Assembly (NCBI GenBank): GCA_003415625.1
Contig: PYIU01000006.1
Span: 3,720,001 to 3,784,000, forward strand
Direction: 5' to 3'
DNA length: 64,000 nt
Source of the DNA: Aquanectria penicillioides
Taxonomy: Eukaryota > Ascomycota > Sordariomycetes > Hypocreales > Nectriaceae
Shown here: piece after piece, positions 12,288 through 23,514 of the stretch
Layout: each line of letters starts with the position of its first letter
Numbering within the stretch: position 1 is the stretch's first letter
Made by a program: the position numbers and the translations under genes
The notes under the pieces: generated by a model
Databases searched by the model: none
Told to the model about the DNA's origin: nothing
The model's input: the letters and a program-made list of their open reading frames with translations, nothing else

Positions 12288-13718
12288 TTACTTCTCTGCT
12301 CCATTTAGTGGATTCTTGGTTGACTCAACGAGCAAAATTAATTGGGAATGACCGAAGCCAGCAATAAGCGCCGCACTGACAGCCGGGTTTCTCTCAATAG
12401 TTGCCTCGATTCTAATAGGGTTGAGCTTCTGGCCTAAAGGGAAGACAATGAGGTCATCAACACGCCCTTTGTAAAGCCACATATCCTCCTTTGTCGCATG
12501 TTTTGAATACAAGTCTTTCATTAGCCATTCCTGTCAATCTAGAAATGTCTCAAAGATACCCTAGTATTGCGCAAGCCCCGGACCACGGACGATAACCTGC
12601 TCATGCAAATCTTCAGACACGTGGCGATACCGATAGCCCAAAAGAGGGCTGACACTTAGGTAGGCCCAGTCCTCTGGGTCACAGCGCTGAACGGGGAGAG
12701 GACCGCATTCGGTAGTCCTGAGACAGTTTAATAACCGGGTCTTGGTGCTGATTACATCTCCAACTGGCTTGGGACACGGACCTCCACCAAACGTGATCAG
12801 GTCTAAGCGACTAAGATTCTACAGATGGGCTGGACTCTGGACGAGGTCGATCAAAGTCATTGGCATGAGACAACTGTGTTGGACATTTCCATACACATGT
12901 ACTCCGTTGGCAGCCTCGGCTGTGGGCGGCGACGGACCCAGAGCCAGGGTGAAACCAGTGTAAATTGCACCAGGGAGAAGCATGGAAACGCCGGCAAAAT
13001 GGATCAAGGGAGGTAAAGTAAACTCTTTTGCCCGCGCACACGGTAGGGTCGGTTGGTGCGTAGGCCTTTGAAGGTGCCTGTGTAAATGTATCCAACGGGG
13101 CCAGCGTTCTGTGAGAGAGGACGACATGTTTTGGCATGCCCGTCGACCCAGATGTATGGAGAACAACGAATGGGTCTGATTTTGCCCGTGACAAAGTCTT
13201 TGTATACGGATACGACTCATCATTTGGTCCGTCTCCAATCCAATGCTCCAAGCCCTTGACCTCCACAACACGCATCGGCTTCGCATCTAGAATCTGAGCA
13301 ACGACCGACAGAGAAAAATCTAAAGCGAGAAGTAGACCTTCGCACTTTGTCTATTCAAAAAGGGATACATGCGCGTCTAGCGTGTTGCGAGGGGAACTCA
13401 GAAGCAGCTTATAGCCAGTCTTGATGCGTGCAAGTATCACAATGCCGTATACGAGGTCATTGGGTCCCATGTATGTGAGTGTTGGAAACCGCTGACCCAC
13501 TCCCAGAGTCTTTTCAATATATCGCGAGCATCGATTCACGGCTCGAGCAAACACCTTGGCAGTGATGATGTCATTGAATCCGTCCACGGGGTTCTACGTC
13601 TTTTGCACAGAGTAAAGACGCGATGTGGGTCAGTGGCTGCAATTTCATCGACCAGAGATAGCAGCAAACGCTGGCTGAAATTTGCGTTTACAAGGGTTGC
13701 TATCTGTGCTTTGATCAA
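12288..13718 (-). pseudogene. NRPS-like (adenylate-forming reductase) pseudogene, adenylation domain only
   Basis: Fragments in changing frames, read from 13718 down, follow the order of a fungal A-T-R NRPS-like protein. They are: LLLSLVDEIAATDPHRVF; FPTLTYMGPNDLVYGIV and GYKLLLSSPRNT; an in-frame TAG at 13351-13353; the AMP-binding P-loop FVVLHTSGSTGMPK; then, in another frame, PPLIHFAGVSMLLPG; then TTECGPLP; and finally YKGRVDDLIVFPLGQKLNP and AAL. There is at least one frameshift just after the P-loop and there are further stops before LYSKHATKEDMW. Homology ends inside the small adenylation subdomain, and no carrier or reductase domain follows. The gene is therefore both truncated and interrupted. 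It would have activated a carboxylic acid, and may once have served region A. Confidence 0.8.
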
Positions 13719-14867
13719 CTAGTCGAACTTCGAAAAGGGACAAACGTAAAGGAGTTGACGGTGTGTGCTTTGCGATGAACAAGGAATTCGTTGTTGAGGG
13801 GCATTAGTGTTTATATAGAGAGAGAGATTTTGTATTGATCGGCATTCAAAGCCTGATATTCGTACTGAATTATCCGTCAGCACGGCGTATACTTGATTTG
13901 GACCGAAGTGGAAACCAAAGCCACGCGTTCCAGACCCATGCGCTCGTGTGTAAAATGGGGGCGTAAGCAATTGATGGGGACTCAAAGATGATTGGCAACA
14001 CAGGATAACCCGGCATTTTGTAACTAAAGAAATATTCAAAGGATAGCCAAACTAAAAACGGAAACCCTGCCAACGACTAGGTTGCGAGGTGAGTGAGACG
14101 GTTGGGCCGTTTAGCCGATGCGTCACTCATGGCCATCGTCGTTAGCAGCAAGACTTGCATGTTTCGCATTTCATCGTACCATGATGAGTTTGAATGTCCT
14201 TCAAGCTAGAGGTCAGGGATGCAAGATATAGCATAATTTTCTCGCATTTTCATGTTGGTATTTATTGAATAAGTTTGACACATGAAAGACTCAAGTCTTG
14301 CTTCACGAAAAGGTATTGAACCTGCCTACTAGTCTGTAGGGTAGCCTGATTCGCTGATACAACTACGTTCGAGTTGCACTCAGCTTTACGATAATTGATA
14401 AATATGTATCTCATCTAAGACAAAGGATAACGTTGATCGGTGCAAATAATGGTCAGAGAGTGGTTTGTACGAGATTTATCGATAAGTGTAGATGTCTCTG
14501 TCGGAGTAAGGAATGTGGCGAGAGATTATAGACAGTCACAAGATTGGCTTGCAATCACAAAGAAATTGAAATCGGAATTGAGATGAAATATTTCCTTTGA
14601 TTGAATAAATTGATACCCAATAACAATACGCTCCCCAAGTGTCGCTATTTTGTCAACTGCATCAGAGTGCCCGCCTCTTGTCAATCTATATAACCATAGC
14701 GAGGACCATCTCTGACTGATCAATATTACGAATAACTCAAATAAATACAATAGCGTGGGGTATAATGATAATATACACAATGATAATCAAACTGAAGACA
14801 AATGGAACTGCTTTTAGAGAAGGATTGAATGGACCGATGAGAACACTCAAACCTCAACATGGCCACC
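13719..14867. other. Intergenic, nothing recognised
   Basis: About 1.15 kb of AT-rich sequence between the pseudogene 5' end and the 3' end of the FAD monooxygenase. No motif-bearing frame on either strand. Confidence 0.5.
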
Positions 14868-16294
14868 TTAGGCAATCCTGGAGCCGTCTTTGCTGCCGAT
14901 GAACACCCCCATGGTGCGTAGGAGAGCATTTCGGCACTTTGCCTTGAACGGGTTGGAGCCCATGAAAACCACATCGTGGACAGTCTTGCTCATACTGGCG
15001 CTCTTGAAGCCGGTCTTCAGCATGCCCTCTGTGTAGTCATCAAGAACGCTAGACAGCAGTGCGCTTTTGCCAGGTGTCAGCTTCTGAAGATGTTCTGCGA
15101 GAGAAAGCGAATCGGCAATGGCCGAAGTAGCTCCCTTGCCAAGGTATGGAGTCATGCTATTATGAGATTATCTGGTTAGCTTTGTGACCACGTTGAAGCA
15201 AGTGGAGGTTATAGGATAGTACTTGCCTGTGTGCGGCATCGCCAAGAAGGGTGATGTTGGTGCATTTCCAAGGCTTCATCTTGTGCTGGGTCTTTACATG
15301 AGAGACGTAGATGGTTTCTGGGATGGCGAGTCCAATTAGTGAGCGGAAGAGGGGATGCCAAGTCTTGGTGCGGTCCATCCAGAATGACTTCAGCTCCTCC
15401 GGGGTCATCTCATCAGCATGCTTGCCCTTACGGGAGAAATCATCAGTGTGGCAACCCAAGCCACACATGAGATAAGAACCTTGGGCATCTACCGTATCAA
15501 GTTCATAGGGTCCGTAAGGCTCAGCCTTGTCCTTGTAGTAAGAGACCACCATTGAGCTACGAGGGGCCATGACCTAGTGGTGTGGTTAGTACCGGTGGAT
15601 CGGCAAGGGTATGGAGTAGGGGGGCTTAGTAACTCACCATGCATCCAGAGCCATAGGGCATCATCAGTTCGGTCTCCTTGGTGAGAGGCATCTTGAAGTA
15701 GAGCACAGTTATGCCCAGTGTGTCCCTCTTGGACTCAGGAAGAAGCTGCTTCCTCACTTTGCTTCCGGCACCATCGGCACCAACGAGGATGTCGCACTCC
15801 TCAGTGGTTCCATCCTTGAACTTCAGCTTCACAACGCCGTCGCTGTTCTCATAGCTCTCATACTCTGTGTTCCAGCGAATAGTTTCATCAAGGCCTACCA
15901 ACAATGCTGTACGCAGCTTCCATCTCGACACAGAGCTGGCATCACGAAAGTCCTTGGGGGTGAGTCCCAACTTGACGCCTCCTTTCTCGTCCAGCAAGGC
16001 AATGCTCTGTCCTCCTGGGGGCTGAATACCGACCGACTTCTCCAGCATCTGTGTCACCGGGGGCGGGAGCCGGGAGCGTAGAGCTGCCAGCATTTCTTTT
16101 GACAGGAGAATGCGGAAACCTGTGAGGGAACTGACGCCCTCTTCCTTGGAGCCTCGCTCATAGACGGTCACTTTGAAATTGGAATTGTTGCTTAGAAGCT
16201 GGGCGAGGACCAGTCCTCCGATGCCAGCACCGATGATGGCCACACGCAGGGGCTGCGTTGGTTTGATTTCCTCGGACTTTTCGCTCGTAGCCAT
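14868..16294 (-). CDS. FAD-dependent monooxygenase (PF01494-type)
   Basis: Three exons (16294-15638, 15573-15227, 15156-14868) give about 430 residues. Intron 1 (15574-15637) is GT-AG. Intron 2 (15157-15226) is GC-AG: donor AG|GCAAGT, branch CTAAC, acceptor ATAG; using it restores the conserved GDAAHSMTPYLGKGA. The FAD signature is complete: VAIIGAGIGG near the N terminus, ILVGADGAGSKVR in the middle (DG motif), and LLGDAAH (GD motif). Enzymes of this class hydroxylate or epoxidise aromatic and polyene substrates using NAD(P)H and O2, and are frequent tailoring enzymes of fungal clusters. It lies tail-on to the NRPS-like pseudogene and diverges from the MFS gene, with about 0.9 kb between. 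The substrate cannot be deduced; polyketide A is the local candidate. Confidence 0.88.
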
Positions 16295-17211
16295 GATGGG
16301 AGCTTTGGAAGTAAAAGACGAGACAGAATGGATGATTTAGATGAAATGAGTGGTGAAAGGTCTGTTGAGGGACTGGAAGCCGGATTGTGGGCCAGCTCCG
16401 CCTTCCTTATGAATTTTCGACAACGCTACGTCTTACACACGGGTGGCATAGGTTTTCTTCAACTGGGCTGATGTTTTGCTTCTCTGGCCTATGCAATGGC
16501 TGTTGTCACTTCTAGGACCTGGCGTGAATCGCCTGTTGGGGTAGACTGACAACGGGCCCATCAGTGGCGAGATTGTCTCACTGTTCGGGCACAGCCGGTG
16601 ACGCCTCTGTCCCTGAGGTGAAGATAATTGGGATCCTTCGAGATGTTAAACTGCAAGGGTCAACGGTACATTGAGGTACTTGAAGGGCTGGTTGACAGGG
16701 CTGACGGAATTAAGGCCCCTACCGCGTGGAGACGGCCCTAACGGGATTATTTCGAGGCGCTCCGCTTATTAGTCCAATCCTTCAACCATGTACACGCGTC
16801 AAGGTAGCATTGTGCGGATCATATGTTAGTCGTGCATACACGAGCAGCTGTTGAGACGTCCAAAACGGGGAATCAGTATCGTTCTGTCATTTCTGAGGTC
16901 TAGGAATCACCTCATGCGGTCCCTCTGCGTCCGGGAGTGCTGGGGAGCGCCAAGCAGCCAATGCACAGCCTTGTCTGTGGTTCTGAAGGATGCGCTGCTA
17001 CGTCTGTTTGGAAATCTGTGGCGTGGTTTTGGACTTATAGTCCATCAGCTTTACAATACAGCAACTCGGCTAGACTCTCTGGTTTTACTATAGCAAGTTT
17101 CCCGCAGCAAGGGTCTCGCCGAGTAAGCCGCCTCCTCGCCTTACCTGAGCCGAGTCCGCCGTGTCATCGACTCGTTGGCGTACCTCTCTGTACCGATTAA
17201 AGCTGTTCACA
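16295..17211. promoter_or_regulatory. Divergent intergenic region between FAD monooxygenase and MFS transporter
   Basis: About 0.9 kb separating two divergent starts, so it should contain both promoters. No recognisable coding content. No clear binding-site repeat was found by eye. Confidence 0.5.
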
Positions 17212-19222
17212 ATGGACAAGGCGATAGCCAAGGAGGAAGTACCAAATTCCGAGTCTGCAGACACTGTCGACTTGACCACGTCGCCCCCGACAATAGGGAA
17301 CCTTCAATTGAGTCTGATCATTGCTGGGTAATAGCCAAGAGCCAAACGAGCGATGGCGGGCAAAGCTGACCGCTTTCTAGACTATGGTTGTCTCTTTTCC
17401 TGTGCTCCCTAGAAACGACTATTGTCAGCACCTCCCTAATCCACATCTCCAATGATCTCGACGACCTCAGCCAGGCTGGATGGATTGTGGTCGCATACCT
17501 CCTGACCTTCAATGGTAACGTTCTCTTCGGAATTGGTCTACATTCGCATCTATTCGCTAACAATATGACTTAGCATTTATCCTCATTTGGTCTAAGCTAA
17601 GCGATACCTTCGGCACAAAATGGCTGCTCCTGTCGGCCAACTTCATTTTTGGAGTCTTCTCGATCGCGTGCGCCGTGTCTAAGACGATGGTCCAGCTGTG
17701 AGTTGTGGGCATGATCAACAAATATGAATAATACAAGGGCTCATGTGTGACTTTTAGGATCATATTCCGAGCATTTCAAGGAGTTGGAGGCTCTGGAATG
17801 TACTCTCTGGTGTTTGTTGTCATGGCCCAAATTGTCCCCCTTGACAAGCTCGGCATCTGCACCGGCATTTTGAGCTCCGTTTTTGCACTGGCAAGTTTGC
17901 TGGGACCAATTCTCGGCGGTGTCATCTCTGACAATACTACATGGAGGGTAAGCTTCTTGATCGATGATATCACGATCGTTGTGAGAAACAGTAGCTAACG
18001 AGAGTCGCAGTGGATCTTCTGGGTGAAGCAAGTCAAGCCTCATCCCCGTCTGCGAGAACGCCTACTAACCCTCACCTAGCGCGCCTGGAATCGCCGTTGT
18101 CTTTGCAATCCTGGGGAAATTCATGGAAAACCCCAAGTCCACCAAGGAGGTTCGAGACTCAATGAAGACCATGGACCTTGTCGGCGCCTTTCTGTCATTG
18201 GCCTGGGCTATCCCGCTTATCTTTGCGCTGCAAGAGGGCGGCGAAAAATACGAATGGAGCAGTGGCGTCATCATTGGAACGCTCGTCACCGGCATTGTCA
18301 TGCTATTCGTGTTTGCGATATGGGAATCATGGGTCTACTATCGCACGAACATCGACGGTCTCTTCCCGACACACCTGCTGAAGCGATCCGTAATGGTTCT
18401 GATTTTCCTGTGAGTGTGGCCGTAGCCAGTACCCTAACTCTTCACCTTGATAACGCTAGATCTAATTGAATGTATTGCAGGAGTCTTCTTTGGCTGGGCT
18501 TCACGTTTTACGTCCCCGTCATTGAAATCCCGCAACGGTTCCAGCACGTCAACAACACGACGGCAACGCGAGCCGGGATCCTGGTCCTCCCTTTGACCCT
18601 TGTATCGCCATGCTCAGCTCTATTCTCTGGTATCTTGGTCGGCAAGAACCGCTATTGGGCTCCGACGCTCGCTATTCTCGGTGGCTGCCTCAACGTCATT
18701 GGCATCACGCTGCTCAGCACACTTCCGATCGACCGCGAGATATCGCACGCTCAGTATGGCTACCAGGTCCTGATTGGCCTGAGCCTGGGCCTCTTGACAC
18801 CATCCCTGATGTACCTCATCAAAGTCCAGGTCCCTGAGAAGGACATTGCAGGCGCCATGGGAGTGGGGAACATGGGTCGAACCCTGGGAGGCTGCATTGG
18901 ACTTGCAATTGGCGGATCGTTGATCCAGACGCAGATGGACAAGGATCTGCCACAGTTCCTTAACGCGCAGCAGATTAAAGCCATTGGCGTTTCTTCAAGC
19001 CTGGCGCAAGCATTGTTGACCGAGGAACAGCAGATTCAGCTCGGAGAGGTGTATGGGAAGGGCTTCAACCTGCAGTTTAAGGCCCTGATTGCATTTGCTG
19101 GACTGAGCCTGCTCACCGCGATTTTGCTCTTCTTTTCTCACCATCGCTCCTTAAAGAAGGAGGATGCCAATAGCACAGCAGATGGCGAAGATGACGGCCA
19201 ACCAGACCAGCCAGCGGCTTGA
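17212..19222 (+). CDS. MFS transporter, DHA2-like (14-TMS) drug/toxin exporter type
   Basis: Seven exons give about 550 residues. Introns are 17328-17380, 17515-17573, 17698-17757, 17948-18010, 18028-18079 and 18410-18480. The fifth is GC-AG (AA|GCAAGT ... TACTAAC ... CCTAG) and restores the family motif WVNAPGIA. Other landmarks: LETTIVSTSL in TM1, AGWIVVAYLLT, RAFQGVGGSGMYSL, the GPILGGVISD antiporter motif C, then a hydrophilic central loop (MENPKSTKEVRDSMKTMD), the second half with GNMGRTLGGCIGLAIGG, and an acidic C-terminal tail. The position between the FAD monooxygenase and the FSH1 hydrolase, beside an HR-PKS, suggests export or self-protection for the region A product (inference). 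Confidence 0.9.
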
Positions 19223-19226
19223 GAAA

Positions 19227-19230
<4 letters not shown>

Positions 19231-19259
<29 letters not shown>
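19231..19259. repeat. Long poly-T tract after the MFS stop codon
   Basis: A run of almost 30 consecutive T just downstream of the transporter stop. Such homopolymers vary in length and are prone to sequencing error. Confidence 0.9.
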
Positions 19260-19260
<1 letters not shown>

Positions 19261-19419
19261 TGTAAAGACTGAGTCTGTGGTTGGGAATCTAGCAAATTGG
19301 CATTAAAACTACAATGACTAAGAAATGGTGCGCTGATAATTATTAAACTGGGTTCTCGCTGTATACATGATGCAATAATTAATCTAAATTGTGCAAGCTA
19401 CAACAATCCGGGCCGTATT

Positions 19420-20311
19420 CTAATGCGCCGCCAGAGCTCGCTCCATCCCCTTACCCACAACACGTGCCATCTCGGTCGTGACATGTACGTTGCGGGGAAC
19501 CTCGTGGCCGTTGTTATGGAAGTATTCTATTCTGTTACGGGGCTCGCAGGTATCTCGCAAGTTGATGCTCTCCTGATATGCTGGGTCTTTGGACCCGATG
19601 ATGTGCACTGTGGGGATCTTGATCCGCCTCTTCTGCTTCTCGAGCTCCCTGGGACTCACACGACTCCAAGTGCCATCGGATTCAGACACCTTAAGAGGAC
19701 TGCTTCCGCAGATGAAGACAGCCAAGTGAAATAGAGGAGGAGCAAAAGGGTGGCTGTCCTGATGAGACAGTATCAGCGATGCGAGGAGAGCCGCGCCTTG
19801 GGAGAAGCCCATGCAGGCGTCAAAGGGGCCGTCTTCCTCGATGACTTCTCTGATGAGCTCCAGTGACTTTCGGTGGGTGTCGGCACCGAGGCTGGGATCG
19901 TACCAGGCTTTGTAGCTCTCAGAGTCGAAGACAGCATGAATGCCTATGAGCAATGTCTACTGTCAGCGTCTGAAGTCTCACTGATACGCATCTTGATGCC
20001 TTGACCTTCATCATGTGGGGAATAAAATGGAATGGAATGACATACCGTCAGCTGGTGGGACATCGCACTCGCCCTCGTAAAATTCAAACTCGTTTAGTTC
20101 GCCCAAAGCTTGCTGAAGAGGTCCTTTTGGCAGACATGGTCAACAACCATATGGAAAGCGCAGATCAGAAGTTAGCATAGCATACCTGTTTGGATGTCAA
20201 ATATCTGTTATGCAAATTATGTCAACGTTGCTGAACTTGAAAATTTCTACACCTTACACTGCGACTCACCTCGGCACTTGTGCCCATACCATGCAAACAA
20301 AGAAACCTCAT
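19420..20311 (-). CDS. FSH1-family serine hydrolase, possible polyketide-releasing thioesterase (LovG-like)
   Basis: Four exons (introns 20205-20269, 20124-20185, 19944-20045, all GT-AG) give about 220 residues, the usual FSH1 length. ATG at 20311 gives the family start MRFLCLHGMGTSAEIF. Next come GELNEFEFYEGECDVPPADG, the nucleophile elbow ACMGFSQGAALLASL (GFSQG, Ser), IPTVHIIGSKDPAYQ (catalytic Asp), and FHNNGHEVPR (catalytic His), so the triad is complete. In several fungal clusters FSH1 hydrolases such as LovG release the chain from an HR-PKS that lacks its own thioesterase. The HR-PKS downstream ends in an ACP with no release domain, so this is the natural candidate. The function is inferred from family and position. 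Confidence 0.88.
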
Positions 20312-23300
20312 CTTGGAGAATGTGGGCTTTGCAATGGTAAACAAAATCTACTGGATTGCGTCTCGGAAGTACGGATGAAGACCGAAATTGGATATTTGGA
20401 AAAAGCAAGCGGAAATCCAGGATGAGCGAGTACGCCTCAGTCCCAGATTTTGAATAAGAGCAAATTTAACCAGAGCACAGCTTTTTAGCTACTACATGTC
20501 AAAGCCTCTTTATCACCCTAATTATATCACCTATTCCATGTCCGCAAGAGGCTTTGTCGTTTGACTGATTGCAATCGACGTCCATGAACATAGGCCTTGT
20601 CAAAGTGTGAATCAATCGCCTGTCTCAAGCCGGAGCCCGCCGAAAGTGAAACAAGCCCAACAGTTTTAGGACTTGCTGTCATTAAACTGGGGCTCATTGC
20701 CAGCCTAATCCTAGAAATCCATGTGTGCATTATATGTGTCTGTCCACCAGCGGCACGGAGCGGAGCCGTAAGCAAGTTGAGCGAAGGCTCTGGATCCCTG
20801 CAGCTTCGATTCCCGTGGTAGCCCTATGTAGGTCAAGTCCCACTTCTGCGCCCCCAAGGCGGACTCCCGTGCTTCTCCCTTGTGAAGATGCATGCGATGC
20901 TCGTCCCGATAGCGACGGCCGGGCGTATATTCGTTGTTGCACAACAAGGCCCTGGCAAGATCTGCCGCACGCCCATCCACGCATTTTTGCCAGAACGAGA
21001 TCCGTGATGTGCCGCATTCGCCATACATATCACTCTATCGTGCCATTTTGATCCTTCATAGTAGCTTGTATGTTGTGTTGCGTGGGTATTGGCCACCTAG
21101 GGCTGGCCTCCTCCAACCGTTTTCATCCGGAGCCCATGCAGGAACTGATCAAAGAAGCAGGCCAATAAAGAAGTGGCTTTCTGCGATACGACTCCTGCTT
21201 CTTCCTACTTCTGTCTGGGGTGAGACAAGACCTGACCAATGTCGGGACGATTGAGACACATCGTTGCAGCGAGCGTGGCGTGACAATTTGATGCCGGCTG
21301 CCATAGGGTAGGCCACCATCATGTTTGGATTCGACCGTAGCACAGGATCTGATTCCATGACAACTACGCGTATGGAATTTCGCGGGTGACGGCGGCCTAG
21401 ATTACGCTGCCGATGGTTCCTGCGTCTGTTTCCGTCAAGGATATATGTTGCGGGCAGCGCAGTGGAACCTGGACATGGATGCCAAGAAGACATATACAGG
21501 TCGAATATAGGAGGGCCCTACACCCAGCACCCATTTAACACTGGAAAAATCATGTCATCTACGACGTAGGACGGGGGTTCTAGGCTGGAAGGATTTGGCC
21601 GACGGCGGCACTGAGGGGCCAGAGGCTCTTGGGTGTTTCCAAGCCCCAGAACAACGTCACGAGCGAAGACTAGTCCGGCCTAGACGGTCCGGCTTACGGA
21701 GAATTTGAAGGCGTGCCCCTCCCGCCGCAAGTCCCGGACTAAGTGGAGAGTCACGGCAGCCCAGCGCTAAAGAGAGGATGGAATTATACATGGTCCGGGT
21801 GCGAGTCGAATGCGAAGCCAGCTCGGGTTCCACGGCCTGTCTGCCTGGAAACCCGGGAGGCCGGAAACGCATGGGGCTCCCACAACGCGTACGGCATCTG
21901 AGACCTGATGGACCAGGGCACCAGGGATGAAGTGTCGTGGCGGAGGTGTCTGTGCCTGGCTGCGTTGGAAAGAAGGCGGCAAGAGTCATGTCAGGCAGGG
22001 ATTCCCTGGCTATCCGCATCTGACATGCATAGAATGAGGCCCAGAAGAAGTCTAGGTAGTGGAATTGGGGGCGAGAGTTGAGGGTGGATAGTACGTGCCA
22101 TGTTTGTGACTCTACGTCTTTGTTTCTGGGGGTTGCCTGATGCACGGTGGAGGCAATGAGTTTTCTTCCTTTTGTGGATTCTTTCCATTGGCATTGCGTA
22201 ACTGCAATCTGGGTTGTCCATGATCCATTTTGGCGGGCATGTATGGCATTATGGTCTCGCTTAGCACCAATGCAACCCAATTCTGCGAATAGGACAGTCG
22301 CATTGCGGCCTAGCAAAAAGCAAAGGTAACGGCCAGCAGCACGGATATTGCAACACTCAACTGAAAAGACTGGATGGCGAAATGTCCTGCCACACATACA
22401 TAGGTATCAGTGCGTGAATCCTCCCGTTGCCACTGAGAGGAGGCTCGTGCCATGCTTGTTCAAGGGCGTCAGCGCCTCCATCTTTGGAAATGAGACGACA
22501 TAGGATGGAGTCGAATGACTATTTCGTAGGTCCTAGACGAAAACGACGGTCCCGGATGGTTCCGACCGATGAGACGACATGCGAGATGCTCTTTCAGGTA
22601 GAAATGTTAGATCCAGGGCGTTTCTTGTGCTCGATTCGTGGGGTCGCTCCCACGCTTTTGGCGAGGACGACTCCGCTGCTGCTGGGGTTGCAGTTGCAGA
22701 TGCGACGTTGGGCATCCAGGGCCCGCGTACAGTACCCGTAGATCGCGTAGGATCTGCATCCTTAACCAGAGAAAGGGATCAAGCAGACAGATTGTAGGGT
22801 TCGAAGTGTTGGTTCGCGTGATGATCTTTCGATGGCTACGCTGGGATGTGGAGCCGCTCGCAACGCTAACCTCGCAGCGTGAATCTGCAGTGTCCACGGG
22901 AGGTACAACAATGTACCTTGATCTATTCAGAGGCTCATGCTTTGAACCTAGCTAGGCCAGGTTCGGTTATCAGAAATGGCGACGAGTGAGATGGGACAAT
23001 CCCAGCGTGAAAAAGTTGCGGTTGATGGTTCTGATGCGTAGAGGAGGAGACGCCTGCCAAGAGGCTGTGCATTCCATGAGCTCACCTGAGATTTGGTCAT
23101 AGCCCTGCCCAGGATCCGGCGGCTGGCCGGCATTTGACTCTATCCCGAAAAGATTCGTGGAGTATCCGTGGAGTATCCGTAGGGACGATGGAAATGGAAT
23201 CCCAAGTGTTGGGATCTTACGAGTTGCCCTCCAGAGTGTTTTTGTGACCGAACCTTAGGTATGTGTGAGATGTGAGATGGACTCTCTTCCTCTCTCTGAG

Positions 23301-23514
23301 GTTGGTTATATCTAGTAGGTCCATGTCCCTCCTCAATGGCATCAAGTGCTTCTCCAGTACTCTCTAGGCTTCAACACCACCTCTGCCCACCTGCAAGATA
23401 ATTGGCAGTGCCCTCTTCTGCTAATTCTAATTCCCCTTCTTCTCTACGGCCCTTAGCACCTCTCCGTCACTCTTAGACTCTCTCTCCCTGGCTCACACAA
23501 ACCCTCTACTCTCA
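20312..23514. promoter_or_regulatory. Long intergenic region upstream of the HR-PKS
   Basis: About 3.2 kb between the hydrolase start and the HR-PKS start. The stretch near 21.6-22.9 kb is relatively GC-rich and has long open frames on both strands without family motifs. An 11-bp unit (GTGGAGTATCC) is duplicated in tandem at 23157-23178. The last 230 bases are pyrimidine-rich (TCTCTTCCTCTCTC and CCTCTGCCCACC types), typical of the transcribed leader of strongly expressed fungal genes. An isolated ATTTGGCCGA lies at 21593-21602. Confidence 0.5.

Noticed and set aside
21657..22397. 246-residue open frame on the minus strand upstream of the HR-PKS
   Set aside because: No family motif, atypical composition, overlapping open frames on the other strand, and a GC-rich promoter setting; most likely a chance frame.
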